A stretch of DNA of 64,000 nucleotides from Adiantum capillus-veneris (GCA_014529385.2 CM043966.1:111691468-111755467), one strand, 5' to 3'. Positions 48,323-60,321 are shown, counted from the first letter of the stretch. Made by a program: numbers and translations. Notes: generated from the sequence alone by a model not told the origin.

Positions 48323-49019
48323 TCACTCTTTATTCTTTGTAATTTCGACTGCCTCCTCAAAGGTCCTTGGCTGCTTAAGCTCTGCGTTCAAGCGTAGGTT
48401 ACTCCTCAAACTTGCAAGAAACCTATCCTTCTTCCACTTGGCTAGACGAATTTCAACCCCTAAAGATGTACACCACTTTTTCCATAACGCATTGAATGCC
48501 TTCACAAAGTCTTCTATGGTCTGGCCTTCACCCTGTACCAAGCCTTGAATAGATTGCCATACCTTTTGTGGGTCTTCCACCTGTTGAAAGTGTGTAAGAA
48601 AAGCATTCCTTACCATTTCATAAGTCATAACTTGGCAAGGCTAGGCTGATTGTAGCTCCTTTTTGTAGCCTTCCAACCATTCCCTAGCATCTCCCTTCAA
48701 ACAGAATTAGAAGATTCGCAGCACCAACGCTGGGTCTTGCTTGTCAACAAGAAGGCAAGCAAACTCCATTCTCTCAATGAAACCTTTGGAACTTTCATTT
48801 GATTTCCAACTAAACGCTGGAAAATTAAATTCCATGTCTTCTAAAACCTGTAAACTCAAGGTAACTTGAAGCGATTCCTCGGTGGTGGGCACAAAACACT
48901 GTTGGGAAACAAGCAAATTGAAACACCTCTATAGCGATGTCACCCAAGAGTGTTGAAAGAGCACAACAAGAAGACCAAAAGCTGTGGAAAACCCCTTTGA
49001 AACACCACAAGTCCAACAA
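48323..49019 (-). pseudogene. Element 2 gag capsid region
   Basis: The frames at 48707-48916 and 48323-48628 together give a capsid-like domain: FIERMEFACLLVDKQDPALV, then YEMVRNAFLTHFQQV, IEDFVKAFNALWKKW and FLASLRSNLRLNAEL. They are separated by a frameshift near 48630-48710. The N-terminus and start codon are uncertain. Confidence 0.78.
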
Positions 49020-49134
49020 GATTAGTCCCCTTGGGAATTTACTGGCTGTCGCCCACCCAAGAGACTATGTCACATAGGAGCAAAATCCTGTCAAAGCATG
49101 GATTTACATCACATGCCCATTCACCATAGGTGCT

Positions 49135-49607
49135 TGTAGATGGCTGGATAGTTCACTGTGTGGGAACATTTCTTAGAAGATGGGTAGCGAATTACTTAGT
49201 AGCTACTATGGTAATTACTACAGTAAACCCGAAGTGTATAAATAGGGCCCATTACATTGTAATCGGGTTGGCAATTATTATCATTTGGGTTAGCGCCTTG
49301 GCTATACTTGTACTTGAGAATCATTGGCAATATTGTCGGTTGTACTTTCTCTTGGTAAATCATATTCACTGTAATCTTGATATCATGGCATATATTTCAG
49401 TTATACTTACTTCTCGTCCAGTCTTCTGAACCTAAATTTGAATCTGAACCTTATTTCCAGTATACAAGTCTGATTCTTATTTCAGTTTCCACATTCCAGT
49501 CTAGTCTCTGATTCCTGTCCAGTCTGCTGACTGAAATCTTCATACACTAGTAGCTGAAATCTTCCAACACTGGAACTAGGTGTCTAAAGAGATCACCTCC
49601 AATTCCA
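49135..49607 (+). repeat. Element 3, 5' LTR
   Basis: 473 bp. It shares GGCTGGATAGTTCACTGTGT, GTATAAATAGGGCCCATTAC, TACTTCTCGTCCAGTCTTCT and CTTCCAACACT with the 3' LTR. Differences are few. Confidence 0.93.
49237..49244 (+). promoter_or_regulatory. TATA box in element 3 5' LTR
   Basis: TATAAATA within GTGTATAAATAGGGCCC, about 100 bases into the LTR. The same box lies at 59940-59947 in the 3' LTR. It would drive the element's RNA. Confidence 0.65.
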
Positions 49608-49610
49608 TTT

Positions 49611-49628
49611 TGGCGATCACGGTGGCTC
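49611..49628 (+). promoter_or_regulatory. Element 3 primer-binding site
   Basis: TGGCGATCACGGTGGCTC starts three bases after the LTR. The TGG start fits a tRNA CCA end. I cannot name the tRNA. Confidence 0.6.
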
Positions 49629-49675
49629 GAACTCGTTGAGTGAAAGACTCTTCTCCCACTTCAAATTTTTCAGCA

Positions 49676-51588
49676 ATGGCACCAAAATCCAATCGTGGCC
49701 GGAAATCCATCATTCGTGTTGACCCCATTCCTGAGGAGTCAGGAAGAGATCCTAGCCCCAAGCAAGAGAAGATGACTGAAACTGAGGCTCAGGAGGAGCA
49801 TAGTCAGACTGATGAGGCGCAGGACTCACAGCACTCCAGTCACTCTGGATGCCGACGGGCATAACGGGAAGCACGGAGGGCAAATAGTTCCAAGAGTTCT
49901 CGGTCCCGGCAGAGAGATGAGGATACCAAGGGCAGTAAAGGAAGTCACCGTACTTCTAACAGACAAACCAGAGAAAACACTGACACGGAGACAGAGATAG
50001 AGATTGATTGGGATGCTAACACTGACAATTGCAAGAAGGCTCCAAAGTGTCATTCTGAATCCAAGAAGAGAAGTGGTAGGATCAGTAGTAGTAATCAGAA
50101 TGATTACACAGCTTCCCTGAAGATTTCTTTTCCAATATTCAAGGGAGGGAAGAAGGATAATCCAGACATTCACATACAAGCTTTCGAGAAGTATGCTAAA
50201 CTGAAAAATATTGATGAAGATGACTGGGGGGAATATTTTCCACAAATCTCGAAGGAGGCAGCGAGGAAATGGTATTATCATAACCCTGCCTGCCAGCTCA
50301 GATCATATAACAAATTGCTCAAAGCCTTCAGGTTGGAATATTTCGACAATAGAGGGGACAAAGATATTCTCTGTGAATTAGATAAGATCAAACAGAGGAA
50401 AAGTTGTCAGTCCGCAGCTATGTGGAAAAGATGAAGGATCTAACCAGGCAGTTACAAGAACCGCCATCTAAGAAGAGGTTGAGGGCATGGTTCCTGAACG
50501 GGTTCAGAAGTAAAAATCTTAGGGAACAAGAGGTACCAGCCCCTACCAAGAAATTTAATGATCTGGTCTAAAGGGCATTAAAGCTGGAACAGCGGGCTAA
50601 GAAGGAAAAGAGCCACAAGAAGCGAAGGACCAGTAGCAGTAGATCTGCTACTGAAAGTTCTGATTCCAGTGAAATGTCCAGTAGCTCCGAGAGCATCTCT
50701 AATGAACAAGCAAAGGAGAAATCAAAGAAGGGATCTTGGACCAAGAAAATTGAAGAGATGGCTAGGCAGATTGCCGAAATTATCCACACAAGACAGCCAA
50801 TTCAAAAGATGGAAACTTGGTGTTCAAGATGCAAATCCAAGGACCATATCTCCACTGAATGTCCACAATGTACCTATTGCAAGTCCTTTGGTCAACTATG
50901 GAATAATTGTGGCATCAGAATACACCACTTTAAGAAAAGAAAAGATATGTCAGTGGTTGCCTACACTGAACCCGTGAAGGTAGAACCAGTCAAAGTAGCT
51001 CAAGAAGAGAGACCAAGTACCATTGGTACTGGTCAGGGACGTGGTCGATACCAACCAGGAATGGGCAGAGGCAGAGGAAGAGCCAATTTCCAGAACAGGA
51101 GCATGAATTGCTATACTTGTGAGAAGTATGGCCAATTTTCAGCCCAATGCCCAGATGCACCTGCAACGACTACTACCGAGGCTAAGTCACAAGAGCCAAT
51201 CCCAGTCAGGGTGGTTACCAAGAGCAAGGGGGTAGTCATTGAGGAAATCCGAGACACTTCAAAAGCACGAGTCAATCCTAACAGCAGTAAGTGGCCTCAA
51301 CAAAGAGAAGTTTGGAAGTCCAAAGGTAAAGAAAAGGTGGTCGATGAGTGGCAAGAGCACAGGGAACTAGCAGCTAAACTCACGGAGGATTTAGCAAAGA
51401 AGCTGCTAGAGCAGCCAGAAAGTTTCGAAGCTAGAGTCATTCAGAGGATACCAGCCCAATCGACTGATAAAGATCAGTCAGTACCGGCCATGACTGAGAC
51501 CATGTTGGTTTTGGTACATGGACTAGCTGATGAAATGGGAGTAAATGGAAAAGAGTGGAAGCACTACAAAAGAAGAATGGCAGTGTGA
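49676..51588 (+). pseudogene. Element 3 gag with three zinc knuckles
   Basis: It starts at the ATG of MAPKSNRGRKSIIRVDPIP (49676). A stop at 49862 and later frameshifts break it. The capsid domain lies at about 50125-50560 (ISFPIFKGGKKDNPDIHIQA; KLLKAFRLEYFDNRGDKD; LRAWFLNGFRSKNLREQE), then a Ser/Lys-rich region. The frame at 50674-51588 (304 codons) has CSRCKSKDHISTEC, CTYCKSFGQLWNNC and CYTCEKYGQFSAQC. The latter two lack the canonical His (Gln in its place). Arg/Gly repeats (GRGRYQPGMGRGRGRAN) lie between them. Confidence 0.82.
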
Positions 51589-51834
51589 AGATACCAGTTC
51601 TTCAAGCTCTGACAATCAGTCTAACCAAGAGAGAGAAGAAATTCATGTGAAAATTTGTGATAGAATTCATAAGCTGATTGTAGAGCTGGAGGATATAAGA
51701 AAAACCTTGCCTAAGGTGGTCAAATTTATTAGACAGCGCAGGAAAGCTGAGGCAGTGGCCAGAATAGTTGACTTGACGGCCATCCGAGATGATGAAGTTC
51801 CACTTACTCAGGTGGACTACAAGGTTAGGAAGCA

Positions 51835-52056
51835 GTGGGACCTCTCTCAAGTGTTATCCGGGATGGAGGGGCAGTAGTCAACACAATGGGAGCCCATCTT
51901 CAACAAAGAATGCGTATCACTAATATGAAACCAACACCATTCAAAGTGGGACCTCTCTCAAGTGTTATCCGGGATGGAGGGGCAGTAGTCAACATAATGG
52001 GAGCCCATCTTCAGCAAAGAATGCGTATCACTAATATGAAACCAGCACCATTCAAA
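51835..52056 (+). repeat. 111-bp tandem duplication in the protease gene
   Basis: Two copies, nearly identical, each starting GTGGGACCTCTCTCAAGTGT. The length is a multiple of three, so the frame is kept between them. Confidence 0.93.
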
Positions 52057-52167
52057 GTACTAATGGTAGATCATAGAGTCGTACAGGCGATGGGTATGAT
52101 TGAAAACATGCAGATAAGAGTTGGGAGGGAGAAATTCAAAACCAATTTCCTAGTCCTGGATGTGTAG
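51835..52167 (+). pseudogene. Element 3 aspartic protease with duplicated core
   Basis: The frame reads VIRDGGAVVNTMGAHLQQRM and then repeats it as VIRDGGAVVNIMGAHLQQRM 37 residues later. It goes on to VDHRVVQAMGMIENMQIRVG and KFKTNFLVLDV at TAG. The core is DGG, like element 2. The tandem copies come from a 111-bp duplication (51835-51945 / 51946-52056). The frame preceding the first copy is shifted. Confidence 0.78.
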
Positions 52168-52326
52168 GGAGCATATGGGATGCTACTAGGGTGCCCATGG
52201 TTGAGAACAGCACATGTTGTTCATGACTATGCAAACCAAACTTTGACCATAGAAGGGGCCAGTGGCAGAATCCAAATCCAGACCAACAATACCAGGAGCT
52301 AGAAAAAGGAACTAAGGCCGAAGGAG

Positions 52327-53694
52327 TTGTGTCAGAAGTACAGAGCCAAGAAGATCGAGCAAATGCTAGCGGCTATGAACATATTCCCTTTGGTAGAAAT
52401 TGACTTGAATGCAGTCTTGTTGAACAAAGAGCAGGTTGACAAGCAGAAGAGACAATTCCTTGGTCAGTCTACTGAAGTCAATATAGGGGAAATAAAAGTT
52501 CAGCTAACTGGAAGGATGGTGGAACTAGCTGATACTGGTATAGTAGAGGAACCAGTATGTTCTAAAGAGTATCCATTGGATCAGAATATTGATTCAGAAA
52601 TGAATGGACCATCCTGGGATTACGCTGAAGAATCGACCAAACGAAAAGGAGGCGGACCAAACTGGTTGCTTCTAGACGACCAAGAAGTAGAAGAGTGGAA
52701 CCTAGGATTAGAGGAAAATCCTAGAATGATCAATGTTAACAAGCACCTCAACCCGGCAATGAAGGAAAAGGCACGGAAAATGTTCCAGAACTATAAAGAT
52801 GTGTTTGCCTGGGAACATACAGATTTGAAGGGAGTAGATCCTAAAGTCTGTCAGCACCGAATACCACTGAAACTGGATGCTAGGCCAGTACGATTGCAAA
52901 GATACCGGATGAGCCCCAACTATATAAAGAAGGTCAAGGAGGAGATTGATAATCTTCTCAAGGCTGGGTTTATTACAGAAGTGGCAAGCAGTGATTGGCT
53001 ATTTCCCATAGTTGTCGTCCCCAAGAAGAATGGAAAATTGTGGGTTTGTGTCGACTATAGGAAACTAAATGCCCAAACTATTAAGGATCCATTTCCCTTG
53101 CTTGATGAGATCGCAGGATATGAAATGTATAGCTTCATGGATGGTTATAGCGGCTATAACCAGTTACAGATCGCTCCTGAAGATAGAGCCAAGACCACTT
53201 TCATCACTGAGTGGGGAGCTTTCATGTATCTGGTGATGCCTTTTGGCCTGTGCAATGCACTAGCTACCTTTCAATGGTGTATGATGGAGATGTTTAATGA
53301 ATTTATTCATCGATTCCTCGCCATTTTCATGGATGACTTCACTATCTATTCAGATGAGGAACAACACCTTCTATTCTTAGAAATGGTTTTCAAACGCTGT
53401 CAGGAGAAGCGGATTTGTTTGAATCCATTCAAATCTGTTTTTCTAGTCTGGAAGGGACAGCTACTGGGACATGTGGTTTCCCGCAATGGAATAGAGATGG
53501 CCAATGACAAAATACAGTGTGTTCAGCAAGCTAAAGCACCCAGAACTGCTTCAAAGTTGAGTTCTTTCTTGGGTTATGTGAATTTCTATAGAAGATTTGT
53601 ACATAAGTTTGCTTCTCAAGGAGTACCACTATATGAGCTTACAAAGAAGACCAGTAAGTTCAACTGGACTGTTGAATGTGAGGAGAGTTTCTAG
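52327..53694 (+). pseudogene. Element 3 reverse transcriptase
   Basis: 455 codons. An acidic N-terminal linker (to ~residue 165) precedes RT: HRIPLKLDARPVRLQRYRM, KVKEEIDNLLKAGFI, PKKNGKLWVCVDYRKLNA, SFMDGYSGYNQLQIA, MPFGLCNALATFQ, the catalytic AIFMDDFTIYS, and LGHVVSRNGIE. The RT/RNase H junction FLGYVNFYRRFV is present. The frame ends at a TAG after CEESF, where most Ty3 elements have F..LK. RT copies the element RNA to DNA in the particle. All catalytic aspartates are retained. Confidence 0.9.
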
Positions 53695-54191
53695 AATCTG
53701 AAAAAAGCCATTACCAATAAACCAGTCCTTAGGCAGCCAAATTGGGATATTATTTTCCACGTACATGTAGATGCTTCGGGATTGGCAATGAGGGGAATAT
53801 TAGCTCAGCCAAATGGAAGAACAGACTAGTCGCAGATTTTGCTAGTCCGATTTATTTTGCTTGTCGCAGATTCAGTCAGGTTGAACAAGGCTATATGACT
53901 ACTGAGAGAGAAACCCTTGGAATGGTTTAGAGTGCTACAAAGTTCAGGCATTACCAGTTGGGAAAGTTATTCCATTTTTATGTGGACCATCAAGCTCTTC
54001 TGTTTCTGATTAATAAAGTCATTATTCAAGGCAGGTTGATAAGATGGATGATGTTCCTTATGGAATTTGAATTCAAAATTTTCCATAAGCCTGGCCGAAA
54101 CCATTGTGGAGCTGATTTTCTTTCAAGAAGTACAAAAGGATATTCAAAATCACCCTTGAGAGATGAACCAGTGGATGCTGATTTATTTTAG
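53695..54191 (+). pseudogene. Element 3 RNase H
   Basis: It continues from RT with several breaks: HVHVDASGLAM (first catalytic Asp) near 53760, then QVEQGYMTTERETLGMV (catalytic Glu) in the frame 53742-53930, then FYVDHQALLFLINK (catalytic Asp) and GADFLSRSTKG in the frame 53958-54191. Stops lie near 53828 and 53928. No second RNase H follows. Confidence 0.82.
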
Positions 54192-54209
54192 TTAGAGATA
54201 GAAGAATCA

Positions 54210-55600
54210 GTGGATCCTGAATGGTATGATATTTTTCAATTTCTTTCCCAAGGTGCCTTTCCAGAGGATTGGAAGCAGAATCAGAAGAAAGCTCTAATAA
54301 GAAAAAGGCTGAAATTTCCTATCATAGGAGGATTACTTTATCGACTGGGTGTTGATGGTATACTTCGACGATGTGTCCCTATGGAAGGAATAATGCAAGT
54401 AATTTCAGAAGCATATAATGGTGAATCTGGTGGACACTTTTCCAACGAAGTAACCTATAAGAAGATTCTGCAAGGTGGTCTGTGGTGGCAAACCCTAATT
54501 GTTGATGTCAAAAGTTTTTGTAAAACTTGTGACTTATGCCAAAGAATGGGTCGACCAACAGCTATGATATGACTCCCTTGATGCCAGTACAACCACTGGG
54601 GGTATTCATGAAATGGGGACTAGATTTTATGGGACCTTTTAAGAAGGTTACTCCCATGAAGAAAAAGTACATAGTAATGGCTACTTGTTATGTAACCAAG
54701 TGGGTTGAAGCTAAGGCTCTTCCTGACAACACAGCCAAGTCAACTGCAAGGTTTTTATTTGAGAATATTGTCTACCGATATGGATGTCCAGTAGAGATTG
54801 TGACCGATCAAGGAACACATTTTATCAATGACACTATGGAAATCCTATTGGATATGCTTTCAGTCAAGCATCGGAAATATACTCCTTACTATCCCAGATG
54901 CAATGGACATGCTGAAAGTAGAAACAAGACAATAAAGACTATTCTCACTAAGGTGGTGCAAAAGAAACGAGACTAGTGGGATTTGAAACTTCAGACTGCT
55001 CTATGGGCTTATAGGACAACTTATAAGGTAACTACTGGAATGACACCATTCAGAATGGTATGGTATTGAAGTTGTGGTTCCTATAGAGTTTTTGATCCCC
55101 AGTCTGAGAATGGCTGTGAAGTATGGGTTAGACTTCAACCATAATCTTAAAAAGAGGCTAGATGAACTGATGCAATTAGATGAACTCAGGCAAAGGGCTA
55201 TGCTGGAACAAGAAATTGTTCAACAACGAAGGAAGCACTGGCATGATCACCGAATTAAAGTTTGAGAATTCTAGAAAGGAGACTTAGTGCTTCTATATCA
55301 GTCTAGACTGGGTCCAAAGAAGCCAAACCTGAAGATTGCATGGGCAGGACCATTTGAGGTAGACTGGGTCTTCTCCAATGGCACATTAAGACTGAAAGAT
55401 TTATATGGATTGTTGTTTCCAGGAGTATATAATGGGGCAAAGATCAAGCTTTATTATTTAGAGACCATAAAAATTGGGCCAGAACAAGGTACTAAGGAAC
55501 TGGAACTTGCCGATCAAGAGATATCAGAATCATACATTTTTGGACTTTTTCATGTGCAACCAGTTCCAACTTCAGAACAAGTACCAGTAAAATCAGGTTA
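54210..55600 (+). pseudogene. Element 3 integrase
   Basis: Zinc finger in 54210-54572: GESGGHFSNEVTYKKIL and CKTCDLCQRMG. Core in 54536-54976: KWGLDFMGPF (Asp 1), EIVTDQGTHF (Asp 2), NGHAESRNKTIK (Glu), all present. A stop at 54976 is followed by WDLKLQTALWAYRTTYK in the same frame. The C-terminal part lies in 55074-55265 (an Arg/Glu-rich helix) and 55287-55601, with LKIAWAGPFEVDWVFSNGTL, a GPF-type module. There is no chromodomain. At least two frameshifts lie between 54976 and 55290. Confidence 0.87.
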
Positions 55601-55660
55601 GGTTGACCTTAGAATCAGTACCAGTATGGTCCAGCCAGACTGGAAATCAGTCTAGTATCA

Positions 55661-58600
55661 ATGGGGACACACTTTTCAATTTTTAAGCACCCAACGGTCA
55701 AATGGCACGCTAGTAGTAATTATTTCAAGGATGGGTCACAGTCTTGTCCAATGCATGTCTGCCATGATAGCAGCAACGCACACAAGTCTAGGAATGGCGA
55801 GTGGTGGAGCTTTATGGTGCAAACACGTATAATAGTCAAGAAAGTTAGCATTTTTTCTCATAAATCCCATGCGCGACGCTTTCCTCCTATTAACCATTCG
55901 CCATCGCCAAGCTTCGAGGTTTCTTCGCTACAACCGCAAACCTTGATCTCTGAAGAGACAGTTGACTGTCAGCTAGCCTTGCCAGCGACACCAGGAAACG
56001 GCTTCGACACGACAAGTAAGTCATCTTCTCCTTCGCCTATTTCATCGTCATCGTCCTCACAATGTATGGGTAGAAGGAAACGCTTAGAGAAAATGCAGGA
56101 GTCTCTTGAGGAAACCCAGGCCATAGTTGCTGCTGCAAAGGCAAGCCTTCCCATTATACCGTACAGTAAAATCTAGCATTATGTATTCACTGACCAAGCA
56201 ATGACTCTGCTACAACTATGGGATCTTCGAGTTGTGTTGCAAGCTACAAGAATTGCTTTTGACGTAGACATCATCAAGCAAGTTCTTGATTCTTTCAACG
56301 CTGAAGATGGCAATGCCATGGTAAATGGTAGGAAGGTTTCAGTGACATCAGAAGCCATAGCATTTGCATTTAGAATGCCCAACGAGCCCAAACCTTCTAT
56401 AGCAACTGCACAGCAGATAAGTATAGCTCTGAAGGAGGATGAAGTAGCTAAACATAAGCGCAAGGCAAGTGGTCAAGGAGTTCCAGTAGCAGGACTAGAA
56501 GCGTCCACTACTTACAAGTTTGTAGCCGAAGCAGTAATCCTTAAAACCAACCCAATGTATGTATCCAAAAAACGGTTTGCTATGCTGTTGGCCAAGATAT
56601 TGGATCCACAAGTTCCTATTAACCTTTGTCAAATTCTCTTGCACAATGTACTCCGGCAAACTGCCAAGATAAAATCTCAAAATGTTTTCAAAGCCTGGTA
56701 CCAATGTTTGGCAATTCCTGTATTGGGCTACTACCGCAGATGTTAATGAGCAGGTAAAGAAGGCTTGGAGTGAGAAGCCAATTTCTGAGCCGAAGAATAT
56801 TGAGTTGTCCTCAGACAACAAAGAAACGGACAGCCAAACTATTTCAACATACCTGAAAAGGAAAGCAACTGCAGAACAGGCTGGCAGTTCAAAGAAGCCA
56901 AAGACTACATTGACAAAGAGCAGTGAGTTTTTGAAGCAGATAGAAAGCCAGGTCAAGATAGTAAACACTAAGAAAGCTGTAGTGAGCCAGACAGAGAAAC
57001 AATCTGCTCAGAAGACTGCACCTAACCAGTCAGTAGAAAAGTGCATTTGCTACTGGTTCTGGAAAAGATCAGGCCAAGCCATCCACTTCTGAGAAGATAG
57101 CGGACCAGTCAGGGGACAAAGGCAAGAGCCAAATGGACAACGGGAAAGGTCCAGCTTCCTCGACTTTGCCAGGTGGAGTTTCTACTCCCAATACTAAAAA
57201 CATTCTACAATTGGTAAAACAGGACAAGTTACAGCAAATGCAGACTAAACAATTGAAAGGGCATCTTCTGCTATGCAAAGCTAATTATGCAACTTTACCC
57301 TACATAGCTCCAGTGGAAATATATGAGCCTATTGATTCTGATCCAACCACAGTCAAAGACAGATGTTCAGTCCTCATACAGTCTTCTTGGAATACCATTG
57401 TCAGTTGTATGGGACAACTAATGGAGGCTAATGGATCAGAAGATGAAGTCAAAAAGCTTAAAGCTGACTTAACAAAGGCACAAGATCAGATTGAAAAGCT
57501 CCAAAAATCCCGGGAAGAGCAGAACATACAACACAGGGTACTGGAAGCTCATTCAGAAAGGACTAATGAGTTTTTAAACAAAAAGTTAGCTAAGGCTGAA
57601 TCTGAAATAATGATCATCAAGAATCAACGAAATGAAGCACTGAGAGCTGCAGAGCGGGCTGAAACAATGCTCAGGATGAAGCGGGCAAATTCAAAAACCT
57701 GTTAATGTGCCATACAGCTCTGAATGCTTCTCTGACTGAAAGATACATCTATAGCAGCTTGTCTGAAATTTTAACTCCATCACGCAATGCTGTTTTCAAT
57801 TTAGAGAATTTAAAGTCCTTGATGGGAAGTATGCAGAGTGATTTGCAGGACAAGGTGATTGAGTATAATAATGCTCTGATGAATCAAGCTATATTAGACT
57901 ATATTGAGCAGCAGACTTCTTTGGATGAGGAAGAAGAAGACCAGGAAGATGACGTTGACAAGGAGGAGGAGGATCAGGAAGCAGGGCATACAAAGGATGA
58001 TGATGATGCCCCACCACCATCTCCACCTCTAGGACCTGGTAGTGGTGGGACAGGGCCAACTGAAGGAGGCCAATCACCACCAGACCAGCCAGGCCAAAAT
58101 GAGGGCCAATAGGAAGGACAGGAAGAAGGGCATCAGTCGGGGAACCAGCAGACTGAAGAGCAACAACCCAGTCATACTTGGAATCAGCCAACTGATCAGT
58201 CCCATCTCAACAGAGATGCTACAGGGAAAATGAAAGTGCAGGATGAGGGATCAGTTGTTGATCATCAGCATTGAATGTAGCTCATTACCTTGAATAGGCA
58301 ATTGAGACATCAACAGGCCTCCATAACCAGACAGTATCTGGAGGATGATGATCTCTTGTCTGACTTGGAAAGATTTCAAAGGCTATATGTGGGAGCCAGC
58401 GAAATGGTAGAACATTGGAAACCAGCAGCTTTCCATGATAAAGAAGCTTGCCATCTACCTGCGCATCCCAGTACAGTCCAGCTGCTGGAACGAGTTCCTA
58501 AATGGATACTCAATGCTGATGAAAGAGTGGAAAACCCGCACTGGCAAAGGCAGTCTACTGCAGATTGTCGCTCCCTAACCCTGGAACTGGAACTTTTGTT

Positions 58601-59470
58601 GGGTAACAAACCAACTTACCGTTGTATGAAGGATGTTAGGGTACAACTCAAGGAAGTTTTGGTGCAAATGAAAACTGCCAGAGGTCTTTTGGATCAGAGA
58701 GTCAAAACCATTCTTGAGGACCAAACAGCCACTAGCAAAGGACCTTAGACTAGAATGTCAGTCGAAGCACAGGAAACTACTCTCCGAACACTGTTCCATC
58801 TAGTGAGAATCACCAGAAAGATGATGCAGCAAGAGAACTAGGCTGTTCTCAATTTCTTAGAATTTGTGCATGATTCTCCAGTTCTCTTCTATGCTGTTCC
58901 AGCAAGAGAAACAGAACTGTCAAGATTCTTTCCAACGGTGTATTCTCAACATCCAGAACCAATTGATCGCCCTACATACTTCAAAATCACTAATGAGTTT
59001 CAGGATTGGTAAGAGCAATCGATTGTGGAATGGAAGACTTGGTAGAAGTTGTTCAATGATTCTCTCCAAATCAATGACATTCAGGCACTCAAAGAGGAGA
59101 TGCATAGGATCCAGCTGTGTATGGGCCAGTGGAAGATTCAAGTCAGAGGGCTGACCAGGATTACTAATCAGTTGCTACAACTTACGGTCAAATCTTCTAA
59201 ATTTCCTGAAAAAGACATTGCAGCAAAGCCGGGTCTTGCATCACAATACAAGGAGATGGCTGAGATTCTTTTCGAAGCTCGAGTCAAAACTAATGAGCCT
59301 CTTCCAGAAGGATGGATCCATACTGCTTCGCATTGTCATAAGCTGGTCAGAACCAGACTTAGCAAAGGCAGGCGTACACTCTATGATCCTGACACCAAAA
59401 CTTATCATTCCCTCATGCCTTATGAAGTAGAGATGACCACCGATCGGCGGGATCAACTTGAGCAGTAGGC
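55661..59470 (+). pseudogene. Element 3 extra ORF region (ORF3) between integrase and 3' LTR
   Basis: About 1,250 codons if joined. 55661-56746 is one frame with a single TAG at 56174: a Ser/Pro-rich start, RRKRLEKMQESLEETQAIVA (coil), then IAFDVDIIKQVLDSFNAEDG and VNGRKVSVTSEAIAFAFRMP. The latter resembles the plant-transposon-associated domain seen in some retrotransposon accessory ORFs. 56682-57092 is Lys/Ser/Thr-rich. 57133-57705 is a long coiled coil (DEVKKLKADLTKAQDQIEKL). 57705-59470 shares one frame with stops at 58112, 58748 and others: an acidic run, a Pro/Gly run, then mixed helical sequence. No envelope-like signal peptide or transmembrane segment is seen. Function unknown. Confidence 0.65.
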
Positions 59471-59819
59471 CATTTACCGACTGATTTAGAAGGAGAATGT
59501 TGGTACTGGGACTTCTCAGGCACCCTCCAGGTCAAAGGGCAAACAGAAGACGGTCCAATGGAAGGATACTGGGTAGTTCCATTTCAGAATTCAGTGTCGA
59601 CTTTTCTCCTCAGCAGGCAAGTGGAGATGACAGCTCTACCTTGGCCTGATGAGAGCTCCACCTTGGTCTTTTCAGTTACCTACTCGCAATCTTTGTATGG
59701 CCATTCTATTAGTGGTCAAGCTGGATTCCCAACATCAGAACCAGACGGTGGATTTTTCAGTCTCACATCAGAATCAGACAGGGGAATTTTTCAAAAATTT
59801 TGGAATCTTGCCAAAATTC

Positions 59820-59836
59820 AAGAAAGAAGGGAAGGA
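59820..59836 (+). promoter_or_regulatory. Element 3 polypurine tract
   Basis: AAGAAAGAAGGGAAGGA, 17 uninterrupted purines, abuts the 3' LTR start TGTAGACGG. It is a textbook plus-strand primer. Confidence 0.88.
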
Positions 59837-60321
59837 TGTAGACGGCTGGATAGTTCACTGTGTGGGAAAGTTTTCTTAGAAGATGGGCAGCGAATTACTT
59901 AGTAGTTACTATGGTAATTACTACAGTTAAGCCGAAGTGTATAAATAGGGCCCATTACATTGTAATTGGGTTGGCAATTATTATCATTTGGGTTAGCACC
60001 TTGGCTATACTTGTATTTGAGAATCATTGGCAGTATTGTCGACTGTACTTTCTCTCTGTAAATCATATTCGCTGTAATCTTGATCTGTAATCCCAATCAT
60101 GGCATATATTTCAGCTATACTTACTTCTCGTCCAGTCTTCTGAACCTGAATCTGAATCTGAACCTTATTTCCAGTATATAAGTCTGATTCTTATTTCAGT
60201 ATCCACATTCCAGTCTAGTCTCTGATTCCTATCGAGTCTGCTGTCTGAAATCTTCCTACACTAGTAGTTGAAATCTTCCAACACTTGAACTAGCTGTCTC
60301 AAGAGATCAGCTCCAGTTCCA
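59837..60321 (+). repeat. Element 3, 3' LTR
   Basis: 485 bp, slightly longer than the 5' copy because of small insertions (for example CTGTAATCCCAATCATGG near 60085). The TATA box is at 59940-59947. It ends CTCCAGTTCCA. Confidence 0.93.

Larger units (their letters stand above)
44480..49019 (-). mobile_element. Element 2: truncated Ty3/gypsy element, Tat-like, minus strand
   Basis: The order gag, zinc knuckle, protease, RT, RNase H, second RNase H and integrase zinc finger runs from 49019 down to 44480. It stops before the integrase catalytic core. No LTR, PBS or PPT was found at either end. The second RNase H between RNase H and integrase is the hallmark of the plant Tat clade (Ogre, Retand, TatI-III). 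Element 3 starts only 115 bp to the right, so its insertion may have removed or displaced the 5' end. Confidence 0.85.
49135..60321 (+). mobile_element. Element 3: full-length Ty3/gypsy element with an extra 3' ORF region
   Basis: Matched LTRs (49135-49607, 59837-60321) start TGTAGA and end TTCCA. The primer site lies at 49611 and a strong polypurine tract at 59820-59836. Inside are gag, protease, RT-RNase H, integrase and then ~3.8 kb of further ORF. There is one RNase H only. An extra ORF between integrase and the 3' LTR recalls Athila-type elements. Stops and frameshifts occur in every gene. The flanking bases (GTGCT left, GTGTA right) agree only in part, so the target duplication is not clean. 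Confidence 0.92.

Noticed and set aside
57889-58191. 100-codon minus-strand ORF
   Set aside because: Antisense to the acidic and Pro/Gly-rich part of element 3 ORF3.
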